Shown piece by piece: positions 1-6,707 of a DNA stretch of 7,411 bases. The notes under the pieces were generated by a model that was not told where the DNA came from, ran no database searches, and saw only the letters and a list, made by a program, of their open reading frames with translations. The position numbers and the translations under genes were made by a program. The stretch's first letter is position 1. The number at the start of each line of letters is the position of its first letter. Source of the stretch: Alphaproteobacteria bacterium (GTDB lineage Bacteria > Pseudomonadota > Alphaproteobacteria > DSM-16000 > Inquilinaceae); assembly GCA_029263555.1 (NCBI GenBank), contig JAJUFW010000134.1, positions 1-7,411 on the forward strand, given 5' to 3'.

Positions 1-1400
1 CCGGCGATGCCCTCGTGCTGCGTCGGGTCATAGCCCCAGATCCGGGCCGTGACGATCACCGATAGGAAGATCAGCACCCCCCAGACGGCCCGCATCAGAC
101 GGTTCACGCGGTCCGTCGGGCCGGAATCGGCGGGCAGGGCGGGCAAGGCGTCGCCATATTCGTCCGTCGAGCGAGAAGGGTCGGTCGTCGACGATCCGCC
201 GACGACACTTCCCCCGTAGAAGCGCGCAATCGGGCGCTGAATCAGCAATGCCAGGAGCGGTACGGCCACGACGATCAGCAGGCTCACAATTGCCCGGGCA
301 CCGGCTCTGGGCTGCTGGCGGATCACGGCGTCGGCGACGACCATCCAGAGGACGGCCAGATAGGCGCTGGCCAGCACCGGCCAGGCACCTAGAAACGGCG
401 CCTCCTGCAAGTCGAGCCGCAAGCGGTCGGCGATCGTCGCCGTAATCGCGCTGCAATGACGCCAAACAAGTACCACGAGATAGGCGACCGGAATGACGCT
501 CAAGGGCAGCGCCAGCGCGGCGACCGCGCTGGGGGCCATGCCGAGAATGCCGAACATTCGCACGATGGCCGCGCTGCCCACCGCCAGCAGGAGAATGGCG
601 ACGATATTTCGGTGCAAGGCGCGGGCGGGACCGTTCGCAATCGGGATGAGGCGCAGGTTCGGCTGATGCGGATCGCAGAGGAAGACGGCCGCCCGCTCGA
701 CGGCCAGCACGACGATCGCGGCGGTCACCACCACGAACAGGATCGCCGGTGCCGCCGGGTGGGACGGCCGCAGCAGGACATAGGCGATCACGGCGCCTGC
801 CACGAAGACGGCGATTTCGATCAGGTCGAGGATGAGGCGCAGTCCCTGGTGCGACAGGATCTGGGCGCGACTCATGCCCTGCCGTACCGCCAGCCGCCGC
901 CGACGCCCCGCGAAGATCCACCGGACCAGCAGCATGGCCCCGGTCCCGACGCCGAGCACGAGGGCGAGCCCCAGAAGCAGGCGGACGGGACTGATCGGCG
1001 CATCCCGGCCGTGCGACCGGACGAAGGCATCGGCCATTGCCGAGGGCAGGGTCGGATAGGCGGCGGCGATCCGGTCGAACTGCCGGCCGTAGTACGCCAG
1101 CAGCGTCTCGTCCGACGACGCGGCATCTGCACGGCGCCTGTCCGTTTCGACCAGGAGTCGCTGGCGCAGCGCCGCCCGGACCGACTCATCGTCCATGACC
1201 GTGAGTATCGAGTCGAGTTGCCCTGGCGTCAGCCCATCGGGGAATGCCTGCACCAGCGCCTCGACCCGATCGCCGGGCGGCGGCACGGTATCGGCTGCAA
1301 AGGCTGGAACGGTCATCAACAGGAGCAGCGCGAGCAGCGACGCGCAGCGGGCCCCGCCAAGACGTGACGCGCGTCGGCGCCAGGGACGACCGATCGTCAT
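1..1400 (-). CDS. Large multi-pass membrane protein, probable MscS-family mechanosensitive ion channel (N-terminal 466 aa; 3' end off window)
   Basis: The reading frame is open from an ATG at 1400 to the window edge, so only the N-terminal 466 residues are visible. Residues 1-35 form a signal peptide (Arg-rich start, Leu-rich core, VPAFA/AD cleavage). Residues 36-138 are a polar, probably periplasmic domain with the VRAALRQRLL-type segment common before the channel part of large MscS proteins. At least seven hydrophobic segments follow, near 141-163, 190-210, 218-241, 266-284, 292-312, 337-358 and 372-390, with another at about 440-458. Signal peptide, soluble domain and many helices before the pore resemble YbiO-like MscS proteins, which release solutes on hypo-osmotic shock. 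The pore-lining MscS domain itself would lie outside the window, so the family call is inference. In-frame ATGs at 1409 and 1412 are alternative starts; none has a well-placed ribosome site. It is the last visible gene of the leftward envelope operon. Confidence 0.72.
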   Translation of the reverse strand, partial: MTIGRPWRRRASRLGGARCASLLALLLLMTVPAFAADTVPPPGDRVEALVQAFPDGLTPGQLDSILTVMDDESVRAALRQRLLVETDRRRADAASSDETLLAYYGRQFDRIAAAYPTLPSAMADAFVRSHGRDAPISPVRLLLGLALVLGVGTGAMLLVRWIFAGRRRRLAVRQGMSRAQILSHQGLRLILDLIEIAVFVAGAVIAYVLLRPSHPAAPAILFVVVTAAIVVLAVERAAVFLCDPHQPNLRLIPIANGPARALHRNIVAILLLAVGSAAIVRMFGILGMAPSAVAALALPLSVIPVAYLVVLVWRHCSAITATIADRLRLDLQEAPFLGAWPVLASAYLAVLWMVVADAVIRQQPRAGARAIVSLLIVVAVPLLALLIQRPIARFYGGSVVGGSSTTDPSRSTDEYGDALPALPADSGPTDRVNRLMRAVWGVLIFLSVIVTARIWGYDPTQHEGIA

Positions 1401-1456
1401 GCTGATCATCATGACATCATCGTCGGCGCCGGTTCCCCCGCATCCTGCGTCCGGCG

Positions 1457-1816
1457 CTACCCGGCGATGCCCCAGGTGCCGTCGGACCTCCGGCAGAACC
1501 GAAGATTGAACGGCATGACCTTATCGCGCCTTCGGATCTGCAGATCGACGCGGCCACAGGGCACGCCACCCTCGGAGTAGGTCTCCACGAGCCGGGTCTC
1601 CCCGGAAAGACCGCTGTCCGGGTTCCGCCACGCATCCGCACCGCCGACCTGGCCCGCATCTAGCACCGAACGGATCGACTGAGCCACCATCTGCCTGTCG
1701 GATTCGCTGAACTCGACGCCGCTGCGCTCCTTCGAGAGAAAACCATACTGGGCGTGCGCCCCTTCGATGCCGAAAGCGAGTACCGACAATGCCAAAATCG
1801 TCTGAAGCGCTTTCAT
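1457..1816 (-). CDS. Small exported RT0821/Lpp0805-like surface protein (17-kDa-antigen-type C-terminal domain)
   Basis: This is a 119-residue exported protein. The start at 1816 is chosen over an upstream in-frame ATG at 1861 because GGAGGGG sits just before it (1820-1826) and the product then begins directly with a signal peptide, MKALQTILALSVLAFG..., with cleavage AHA/Q after residue 22. The mature part carries AWRNPDSGLSGE, then a polar stretch with two Cys residues and an ending RRSDGTWGIAG. This follows the pattern of RT0821/Lpp0805 surface proteins, in which W-x-N-P-x-S-G-x-x-G is followed by a Cys-containing strand and an R-x-x-D-G-x-W end. There is no lipobox Cys after the signal peptide, so it is probably a soluble periplasmic or surface protein, not a lipoprotein. 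The family has no established biochemical activity. It lies 41 bases after the outer-membrane transporter gene and about 56 bases before the channel gene, suggesting co-transcription. Confidence 0.82.
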   Translation of the reverse strand: MKALQTILALSVLAFGIEGAHAQYGFLSKERSGVEFSESDRQMVAQSIRSVLDAGQVGGADAWRNPDSGLSGETRLVETYSEGGVPCGRVDLQIRRRDKVMPFNLRFCRRSDGTWGIAG

Positions 1817-1857
1817 GATCCCCTCCGTCCGGTTCGCCAGCCGCCTGGACCTGTCAC

Positions 1858-2673
1858 TCACCGAGGGAACAGGAATGTGACCACGGTTCGGACACTCAGG
1901 CCCTCAGGGCCGCCGTCGGGACTCTCGGCCCAATAACGCAGCCCGCCGCCGATCTGGATCCGCTGGGCACCGAGTGTCAGCAATTGGTTGACCCCAAGAT
2001 GGACCGGTACGCTCCACGCCTCGTCCTCCCAGTCATACGTGGCTTCCGTGTTGAGAAAGAAGGTCGTCGCGCCCGGGGTGGTGTAGTTCAGGAACGGCTG
2101 CAGGAAGGTCGTATTGACGTCCGGCCGGTTATCGGCGCCCGCGAACGACCAGAGATGGTTGGCCAGCACGCCATAGGTCCATGGCCCCGATTGGCGCAGC
2201 GCCACGCCGGTCGGGCCGATGCCCCACTGCTCCGCTCCCAGAAGATCGTCGGTTGCGGTCGGCAGCAGGAAAACCGGTCCGACACCCCAGATCACGCCAC
2301 CCGGGCCCGGCTCAGTCGGCGAGAAGAAGAAGCTCTGCACCGTATCCCCAAGCCCGAACTGATCGCCGGCATTCGGGACGACATCATTCTGGTAGGTGAC
2401 CGGGAGGATGGTGCGCGAGATCAGGTTCCAATCCTCGCTGAGGGACATCGGGACCACCGGCTGGATGTTCAGGGTCAAGCGCTCACCGCTGTCCTCGAGC
2501 CCGATGTCATGATCGAAGTTGAGCTGGAAGGGCACGCTGATCAGATTGGCGATAGGATTCGCGAGCTGCTTGGCCAGGGCCTGGTCGTCATCGGCCGGCG
2601 ACGGTTCGGTCTGGGCAGCCGCGGGAAACGCCACCAGGAAGCCGAGAAGCAGGATCGGCCATCGGACGATCAT
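1858..2673 (-). CDS. Outer-membrane beta-barrel 'transporter' (neuromedin-U-like family)
   Basis: A complete 271-residue protein starting at an ATG preceded by the purine-rich GGGAAGGGAA ribosome site (about 2679-2688). Residues 1-20 are a signal peptide (MIVRWPILLLGFLVAFPAAA/Q). The mature part contains hallmarks of the proteobacterial family annotated as 'transporter' or 'neuromedin U', related to the MetA-pathway phenol-degradation barrel family: LANPIANLISVPFQLNFD near residues 37-54, then LNIQPVVPMSLSEDWNLISR and PVTYQND, followed by alternating polar/hydrophobic strands rich in Gly, Trp and Tyr. It ends TVVTFLFPR, with an aromatic residue close to the C-terminus as expected for a barrel. 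The likely role is passive passage of a small hydrophobic or aromatic solute through the outer membrane; the substrate is unknown. The start overlaps the stop of the upstream gene remnant by the four bases ATGA, which could couple translation. Its own ribosome site is good enough for independent initiation. Confidence 0.86.
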   Translation of the reverse strand: MIVRWPILLLGFLVAFPAAAQTEPSPADDDQALAKQLANPIANLISVPFQLNFDHDIGLEDSGERLTLNIQPVVPMSLSEDWNLISRTILPVTYQNDVVPNAGDQFGLGDTVQSFFFSPTEPGPGGVIWGVGPVFLLPTATDDLLGAEQWGIGPTGVALRQSGPWTYGVLANHLWSFAGADNRPDVNTTFLQPFLNYTTPGATTFFLNTEATYDWEDEAWSVPVHLGVNQLLTLGAQRIQIGGGLRYWAESPDGGPEGLSVRTVVTFLFPR

Positions 2674-3029
2674 GAAATTCCCTTCCCTGCTGCAGTTGGA
2701 CGAGCCGGTCCTCGAAACCGAATTCCAAGCCCGAGCACGGCCCCCTGAAGGGTGACATTCCAGTCGAACCCGCTGCTCTCGTAATCCTGATCGAGCAGGC
2801 GGTAGCCAGGCGCGGCGGTGGCATCCGAACCGAACAGCGAAAGGCGGTAGCGGACCAGGGCGACGGCCTGCCACGTCATGTCTGCCCCGATCCCGAAGCC
2901 GCCGACATCGCCCGGCAACGACAGGTCCCAGCGATCGGAAAGTGCGGCCACCGCCCGAAGCCCGAGAAAGGGGTCTATCCAGTCGGCCCCCTTTCGACGT
3001 CCGGTCGCCTTCCCGACTTCGAAGCCGAA
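2670..3029 (-). pseudogene. C-terminal remnant of an outer-membrane beta-barrel protein gene
   Basis: Only the C-terminal third to half of a conserved outer-membrane barrel is recognisable: KGADWIDPFLGLRA, LSDRWDLSLPGDVGGFGIGADMTWQA, GYRLLDQDYE and WNVTLQGAVLGLGIRF. In this family the DW-DP-x-GLR, GDVGGFG-GSD-x-W-QA and GPVLGL-x-RF blocks form the last strands, and the protein normally ends at the final Phe. Here the frame reads on for 14 more residues because a CGA Arg codon (2712-2714) follows the TTT; one transition from TGA would explain it. Upstream the frame stays open to an ATG at 3359, but that stretch is Arg/His/Pro-rich and has no signal peptide or barrel pattern, and the other two frames do not restore one. 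I infer a gene that lost its 5' part and its normal stop. A divergent but functional protein starting at 3359 (229 aa) is the less likely alternative. Confidence 0.6.
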
Positions 3030-3406
3030 TGAGCGACCCCTCTCGTTGCAGGAGGCGATGTTCCTGCTGCCGGCCAAGAAGTGCGTCTTTACGATGCCCG
3101 GGAACACGGGGATGCCCTCGGTGTTCGCGGCAATGCTCCGGGCCTGCGGCGCTCTGGCGTGGAGCTCGAGCGCGCTCCGCCATTCGGGTCCCGCGCAGGA
3201 ACTCGGGCGGTCCGACTGCCGATGTCCCGCGGGTCGCCCCAATAGCGTCCGGCCGGTGCCAAAGCGGATGTGACGGTGAGGGTTCGGGCGGTGCTGATCA
3301 TGACACGCTCCAAGACCGGGGTTCGTCTCACCGGTCCGCCGACTGGCGCATTTCGGCATGGGCGACCGTGTTCCTCATCCGTCCGCTCCACGACGTCCGT
3401 GACAGC
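3030..3406. other. Divergent intergenic region between the leftward envelope operon and the rightward sensor kinase
   Basis: About 380 bases lie between the recognisable barrel remnant on the minus strand and the kinase start on the plus strand. Long open frames exist on both strands, but all translate to Arg/Pro/Ser-rich, low-hydrophobicity sequence typical of shadow frames in GC-rich DNA. The stretch may include decayed 5' sequence of the barrel gene and should carry promoters for both directions. I could not identify a convincing -35/-10 pair, a sigma-54 -24/-12 element or a clear operator palindrome by eye. Confidence 0.5.
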
Positions 3407-5332
3407 ATGCGGCTGCATCTTGAGAGGTGCGCGGCCTTGGCAATAGTTGGACGAAGTACCTACAGCCGACATGGCCGGTCGGGAGGCATCGCCGCCATCC
3501 TCCCGGCAGTACTATTCCTGTCCCTGCTTCTTCCTGTCGCCCCGTCAGTCGCCCGCGCCCAAGAAGCAGAACCGGCTATCCGTCGGATCCTGATCATGTT
3601 CGAGGAGCACAGCATGCTGCCGGCGAACATACAGATCGCCGCCGGAATCGAGCGCACGCTCTCCTCGGCCATGCCGTCCGGGCGTGAAATGTATAGCGAG
3701 TACCTCGATCTGACCCGCTATCCCGGACCGGAGCATACCGGGCACGTCAAGGAGTTGCTGGAGGCGAAATACCGGAACCTTCCCTTGGACCTCCTGATCG
3801 CGGTCGGCCCCGGTACCCTCGCCTTCGCACTCGATCACCGCGAGGCGTTCGCTCCCAACGTTCCGATCGTTTTCGGCGGCATCACCGCGACGAGCATCGC
3901 GCGCTTCGAGCTGCCGCGGCAGGCCCATGGCGTAATCAGCGCCTTCAACTTGCGCCGAACGGTCGACCTCGCCCGTCGCCTGCAGCCGGATGCGGATCGG
4001 GTCGTGGTCATGTCGGGTTCGGCAACGTTCGACCGAGCCTGGCAGCGCAGGGCACGGGAAGAGCTGACCAGCCAACTCGGGGCAATCGAGATCTCCTTCG
4101 TCTCGGATCTCACATTCGACGACTTCGTCGCGACGGCGCGATCGCTCGACAGCCGCACGATCCTGATTGTCCTGACCGTTTTTGAGGATGCGGAAGGGCA
4201 GCGCTTCATCCCTGCCGACGTGACGGCGGAACTGGCGCGGACCTCAGGCGCGCCCACCTACAGCGTTTACAGCACCGCCATCGGGCGCGGCGCGTTGGGC
4301 GGACATGTCGAAACATTCGACTCTATCGGCGCCGCAATCGCGGATCTGGCACTTCGCCTGCTCGCCGAAGGGGACGCGGCGCCGCGTCTTGTCGAGAACG
4401 AGGGCGGGCCGGTGGTCGACTGGCGTCAGTTGAACCGTTTCGGAATTCCGGAAGCCCTCCTACCGCCCGGGACCCGGCTGCTCTTTTACGAACCGACCGT
4501 CTGGGAGCGTTACCGGGCCCAGATCCTTGTTCTGGGCGCGATCATCCTGCTGCAGAGCGCCACGATCGGCGCGTTCGTGCTCGAGAAGCGGCAGCGCCGG
4601 CGAATGGCGCGACAGCTGGCCGAAGAGCGGAGCGAGCTTGCACACCTGTCGCGGGCCTCGCTGCTCGGCGTGCTCTCAGGCGCACTTGCGCACGAACTCA
4701 ACCAACCGCTGACGTCCATCCTGTCCAATGCCGAGGCGGGAGCACGGCTGCTGGAGAGCAATCCGCAGAATCTAAAGGAGATCGCCGATATTCTTCAGGA
4801 TATCGCCGAAGACGATCGGCGGGCTGCGGGCACCATCGCACAAATGCGCCGGTTGCTGGTGAAAGGTGAGACCACGCTGGAAGTGGTCGACCTCGCACAG
4901 TTGGCCGAAGCGACGGTCACTCTGGCACGAAGCGAGCTTTTGGCCCGGCAGGCGCGGGTGGAATTCCGGACCAAAGGGGTCGACGTTCGGGTCCGGGACA
5001 ACCTGCCGCAGTTGCAACAGATCGTGCTCAACCCGGTGATGAACGCCTTGGAAGCGATGACGGAAATCCCGCCGACTGAGCGGCGGATCGAGATCGAGGC
5101 TCGGGTCCTGGAGGATGGCTGGCGCGAGCTTTCCGTCTGCGATCGAGGTCCCGGGGTTGCACCCGGAACGCCGGCCGACGCGTTCAAGCCGTTTATCAGC
5201 ACCAAGCCCGACGGCCTTGGTTTCGGGCTGTCGATCTGCCGCTACATCGCGCAGGCCCATGGCGGCAGGCTGGCCTTCGACGAAGCGGCGACAAGGGGTG
5301 CCCGGGTTGTCCTGTCACTTCCACCACCCTGA
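3407..5332 (+). CDS. Membrane sensor histidine kinase with periplasmic ABC-substrate-binding-like sensor domain
   Basis: A 641-residue kinase from the ATG at 3407. Residues about 26-51 are a signal/anchor segment (ILPAVLFLSLLLPVAPSVARA/Q). Residues about 58-330 form a periplasmic domain resembling ABC_sub_bind proteins: RRILIMFEE, LLIAVGPGTLAFAL, NVPIVFGG and ADRVVVMSGSATFD alternate like a Rossmann-type binding fold. A transmembrane helix spans about 373-392, followed by a basic stretch and short linker. The H box is LAHELNQPL with phosphoacceptor His429, a FixL-like HisKA type. The ATPase domain shows N542/N546 (LNPVMNALEAM), D579 in DRGPG, an FKPFISTK F-box and G603-LGFGL. Both catalytic halves are complete, so autophosphorylation is expected. 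The ligand is unknown. The start is uncertain: no good ribosome site precedes 3407, while TTG at 3437 has AGAGG nine bases upstream and keeps the signal segment. The frame is open back to 2942 but that extension looks non-coding. It is co-transcribed with the regulators downstream. Confidence 0.92.
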   Translation: MRLHLERCAALAIVGRSTYSRHGRSGGIAAILPAVLFLSLLLPVAPSVARAQEAEPAIRRILIMFEEHSMLPANIQIAAGIERTLSSAMPSGREMYSEYLDLTRYPGPEHTGHVKELLEAKYRNLPLDLLIAVGPGTLAFALDHREAFAPNVPIVFGGITATSIARFELPRQAHGVISAFNLRRTVDLARRLQPDADRVVVMSGSATFDRAWQRRAREELTSQLGAIEISFVSDLTFDDFVATARSLDSRTILIVLTVFEDAEGQRFIPADVTAELARTSGAPTYSVYSTAIGRGALGGHVETFDSIGAAIADLALRLLAEGDAAPRLVENEGGPVVDWRQLNRFGIPEALLPPGTRLLFYEPTVWERYRAQILVLGAIILLQSATIGAFVLEKRQRRRMARQLAEERSELAHLSRASLLGVLSGALAHELNQPLTSILSNAEAGARLLESNPQNLKEIADILQDIAEDDRRAAGTIAQMRRLLVKGETTLEVVDLAQLAEATVTLARSELLARQARVEFRTKGVDVRVRDNLPQLQQIVLNPVMNALEAMTEIPPTERRIEIEARVLEDGWRELSVCDRGPGVAPGTPADAFKPFISTKPDGLGFGLSICRYIAQAHGGRLAFDEAATRGARVVLSLPPP

Positions 5333-5343
5333 GAGTGGCTGAC

Positions 5344-5955
5344 ATGGAGAACGCACCGATCGTTCATCTGGTCGATGATGACGGAGACGTGCTGAAGGCT
5401 GTAGGGCGCCTGCTCATGGCCGCCGGCCATGCATGTCGGATTTATCCGACGGCCGAGGACTTTCTGGCGACCCATGATCCGGACAGACCCGGCTGCGCCA
5501 TCATCGATCTCGGCCTCCCTGGCCTGGACGGCTTCTGCATCCAGGAACGGCTCTTGGCATCCGGCACAGGCAGCCCGGTGATCTTCCTCACCGGCATCGG
5601 CGACATCCCGGCGAGCGTTCGCGCCATGAAGGCAGGCGCCGTGGACTTCCTGACGAAACCCGTCGAGGCGGAGGATCTGCTGGCGGCAGTCGAGGAGGCG
5701 TTGAATCGCGATGTCGCATTCCGGGCCGCGCGCAGCGATCGCGACAGCCTCCAGAGGCGCCTCACCAGCCTCACACCGCGGGAACGGGAGGTGCTCGACC
5801 TCGTGGTGATGGGCCGGTTGAACAAGCAGATCGCCGCGGACATCGGGGCCGCGGAAAAGACGGTAAAGGTGCATCGCGGCCGGATGATGCGGAAGATGGG
5901 GGTTCGGACCGTTGCCGATCTGGTCCGGCTCGTCAGCGGGGATCGCCTGCCATAG
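5344..5955 (+). CDS. FixJ/NarL-type response regulator (receiver + LuxR-type DNA-binding domain)
   Basis: A 203-residue two-domain transcription regulator. The receiver domain covers about residues 5-118, with the acidic pocket in VDDDGD (11-13), phosphoacceptor Asp55 (IIDLGLPGLDG), Thr83 (FLTGIGD) and Lys105 (TKPVEAEDLL), so every residue needed for phosphorylation is present. The output domain at about 140-200 is a LuxR-type helix-turn-helix: LTPREREVLDLVVMGRLNKQ, then IGAAEKTVKVHRGRMMRKM. It should bind DNA, probably as a dimer after phosphorylation by the kinase encoded immediately upstream. ATG 5344 is preferred because GAGAG lies eight bases before it and the domain begins at once; an in-frame GTG at 5335, only two bases after the kinase stop, would add three residues. 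The 2-11 base gap supports translation from one message. Targets are unknown; the sulfatase downstream and the divergent envelope operon are the nearest candidates. Confidence 0.95.
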   Translation: MENAPIVHLVDDDGDVLKAVGRLLMAAGHACRIYPTAEDFLATHDPDRPGCAIIDLGLPGLDGFCIQERLLASGTGSPVIFLTGIGDIPASVRAMKAGAVDFLTKPVEAEDLLAAVEEALNRDVAFRAARSDRDSLQRRLTSLTPREREVLDLVVMGRLNKQIAADIGAAEKTVKVHRGRMMRKMGVRTVADLVRLVSGDRLP

Positions 5956-6004
5956 GCCATTGATCCAACTGTTGTGCGCCGGTGGCGCGGCATAGCGTTT
6001 CTCG

Positions 6005-6376
6005 ATGGATCCGAAGATGCCGCTGGTCGCCGTGGTCGAGGACGACGAGGCTGTTTGTCGCGCGCTGTGCCGGCTGCTCCGCGCCTTGCACTATGGCCCG
6101 GTCGGGTTCAATTCCGCTGAAACGTTCCTCGACAGCCTTTCCACGCATCTACCACACTGCGCCATCGTCGATCTGCATCTGCCTGGCCGCAAAGGCATCG
6201 AGATCCTGGGGCACGTGGCCGTGTTTGGGCGGATGCCGGTGATTATCATGACCGGCTTCAACCAGGCCGGAATGCGGGAGCGCTGCCTGGAAGCGGGTGC
6301 GGTGGCCTATGTGACGAAGCCGGTCGCCGCCGTGACCCTTTCCGCGATCCTTCGACAGGTCATCGGGCCCGCATAA
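6005..6376 (+). CDS. Stand-alone receiver-domain response regulator (CheY-like, no output domain)
   Basis: A 123-residue protein made only of a receiver domain. Acidic pocket residues lie in VVEDDEAV (E12-D14), phosphoacceptor Asp56 in IVDLHLPG, Thr83 in IIMTGF and Lys105 in TKPV, all in the expected spacing. No DNA-binding or enzymatic domain follows before the stop. Its N-terminal pattern is close to that of the FixJ-like receiver just upstream, suggesting a duplicated regulator that lost, or never had, an output domain. It starts 49 bases after the previous stop. The ribosome site is poor; an in-frame ATG at 6017 is an alternative. Single-domain receivers of this kind act as phosphate sinks, phosphorelay shuttles or protein-interaction switches; which applies here cannot be read from the sequence. 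It is the last gene of the probable kinase-regulator-receiver operon. Confidence 0.9.
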   Translation: MDPKMPLVAVVEDDEAVCRALCRLLRALHYGPVGFNSAETFLDSLSTHLPHCAIVDLHLPGRKGIEILGHVAVFGRMPVIIMTGFNQAGMRERCLEAGAVAYVTKPVAAVTLSAILRQVIGPA

Positions 6377-6383
6377 GTCGGCG

Positions 6384-6425
6384 ATGCCGGTGCTCACGCC
6401 GTTTCGCCGGCGCCGGAACCGGCAT
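6384..6425 (+). repeat. Inverted repeat after the stand-alone receiver gene (possible terminator stem)
   Basis: ATGCCGGT at 6384-6391 is perfectly complementary to ACCGGCAT at 6418-6425, enclosing a 26-base GC-rich loop. It begins about 8 bases after the stop of the receiver gene, where an operon terminator is expected. No T-run follows, so it is not a standard intrinsic terminator. It could be a stabilising 3' hairpin or chance pairing in GC-rich sequence. Confidence 0.3.
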
Positions 6426-6673
6426 GTCGCAGGCATTGCCCCAAGGTCCCACTTACCGAACCTGGTCTTCCGCCTGAATGATCCGCCGAGACCTCTCGTG
6501 TTTCCGGAGGGAACGCATCCCCTGCATGAGCAACATCTTCGAGACCTGTCGCCTTGACGGCCACGCTCGGCGGAGCGGCGCCGGGTCTCAGCAGCCGTGA
6601 TGACGCCGATCTACATCGCCGGGATGCGATGACGCCCGAACGCTCGCGCAGAGCGCTCGGTACCCAATCGCCT

Positions 6674-6687
6674 ATGCCTTCGGGCAT
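6674..6687 (+). repeat. UUCG-capped hairpin in the leader of the sulfatase gene
   Basis: ATGCC-TTCG-GGCAT forms a five-pair stem closed by C-UUCG-G, an exceptionally stable RNA tetraloop. It ends 20 bases before the GAGGAGG ribosome site of the sulfatase gene, so if transcribed it would sit in the 5' leader. No T-run follows, arguing against a terminator. A role in message stability is inference. Confidence 0.4.
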
Positions 6688-6707
6688 TCGGTCTGCCCCG
6701 TCCAACT

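Noticed and set aside
28..921. 297-residue minus-strand open frame
   Set aside because: It is the same strand but a shifted frame of the channel gene; its translation is Arg/Gly/Pro-rich without structure, while the correct frame is open from 1400 to the window edge.
456..1367. 303-residue plus-strand open frame
   Set aside because: It is antisense to the channel gene, rich in Arg/Gln/Asp/Gly, with no hydrophobic or domain pattern; the minus-strand frame here has a signal peptide and multiple membrane helices.
1984..2748. 254-residue plus-strand open frame
   Set aside because: It is antisense to the intact barrel transporter, which has a signal peptide, family motifs and a good ribosome site.
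3240..3300. ALAPAGRYW in another minus-strand frame, recalling the AG-x-RYW block of outer-membrane barrels
   Set aside because: It lies too far upstream of the conserved C-terminal blocks and its flanks show no barrel pattern; treated as coincidence, though a frameshift-tolerant search could revisit it.
2942..3406. N-terminal extension of the sensor kinase by 155 residues
   Set aside because: The extension is Arg/Ser/Pro/Cys-rich shadow sequence antisense to the barrel remnant, and would bury the signal segment deep inside the protein.
5242..5874. 210-residue minus-strand open frame
   Set aside because: It is antisense to the response regulator, whose receiver and helix-turn-helix motifs are unambiguous.
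6526..6600. 24-codon plus-strand open frame (MSNIFETCRL...)
   Set aside because: The nearest ribosome-like GGAGGG is too far upstream and there is no other support.
6641..6655. CGCTC/GAGCG hairpin
   Set aside because: A five-base stem in GC-rich DNA with no T-run is not distinguishable from chance.
6394..6705. 103-residue minus-strand open frame in the gap before the sulfatase
   Set aside because: No ribosome site, no hydrophobic segment and no recognisable motif; the composition is that of random GC-rich sequence.
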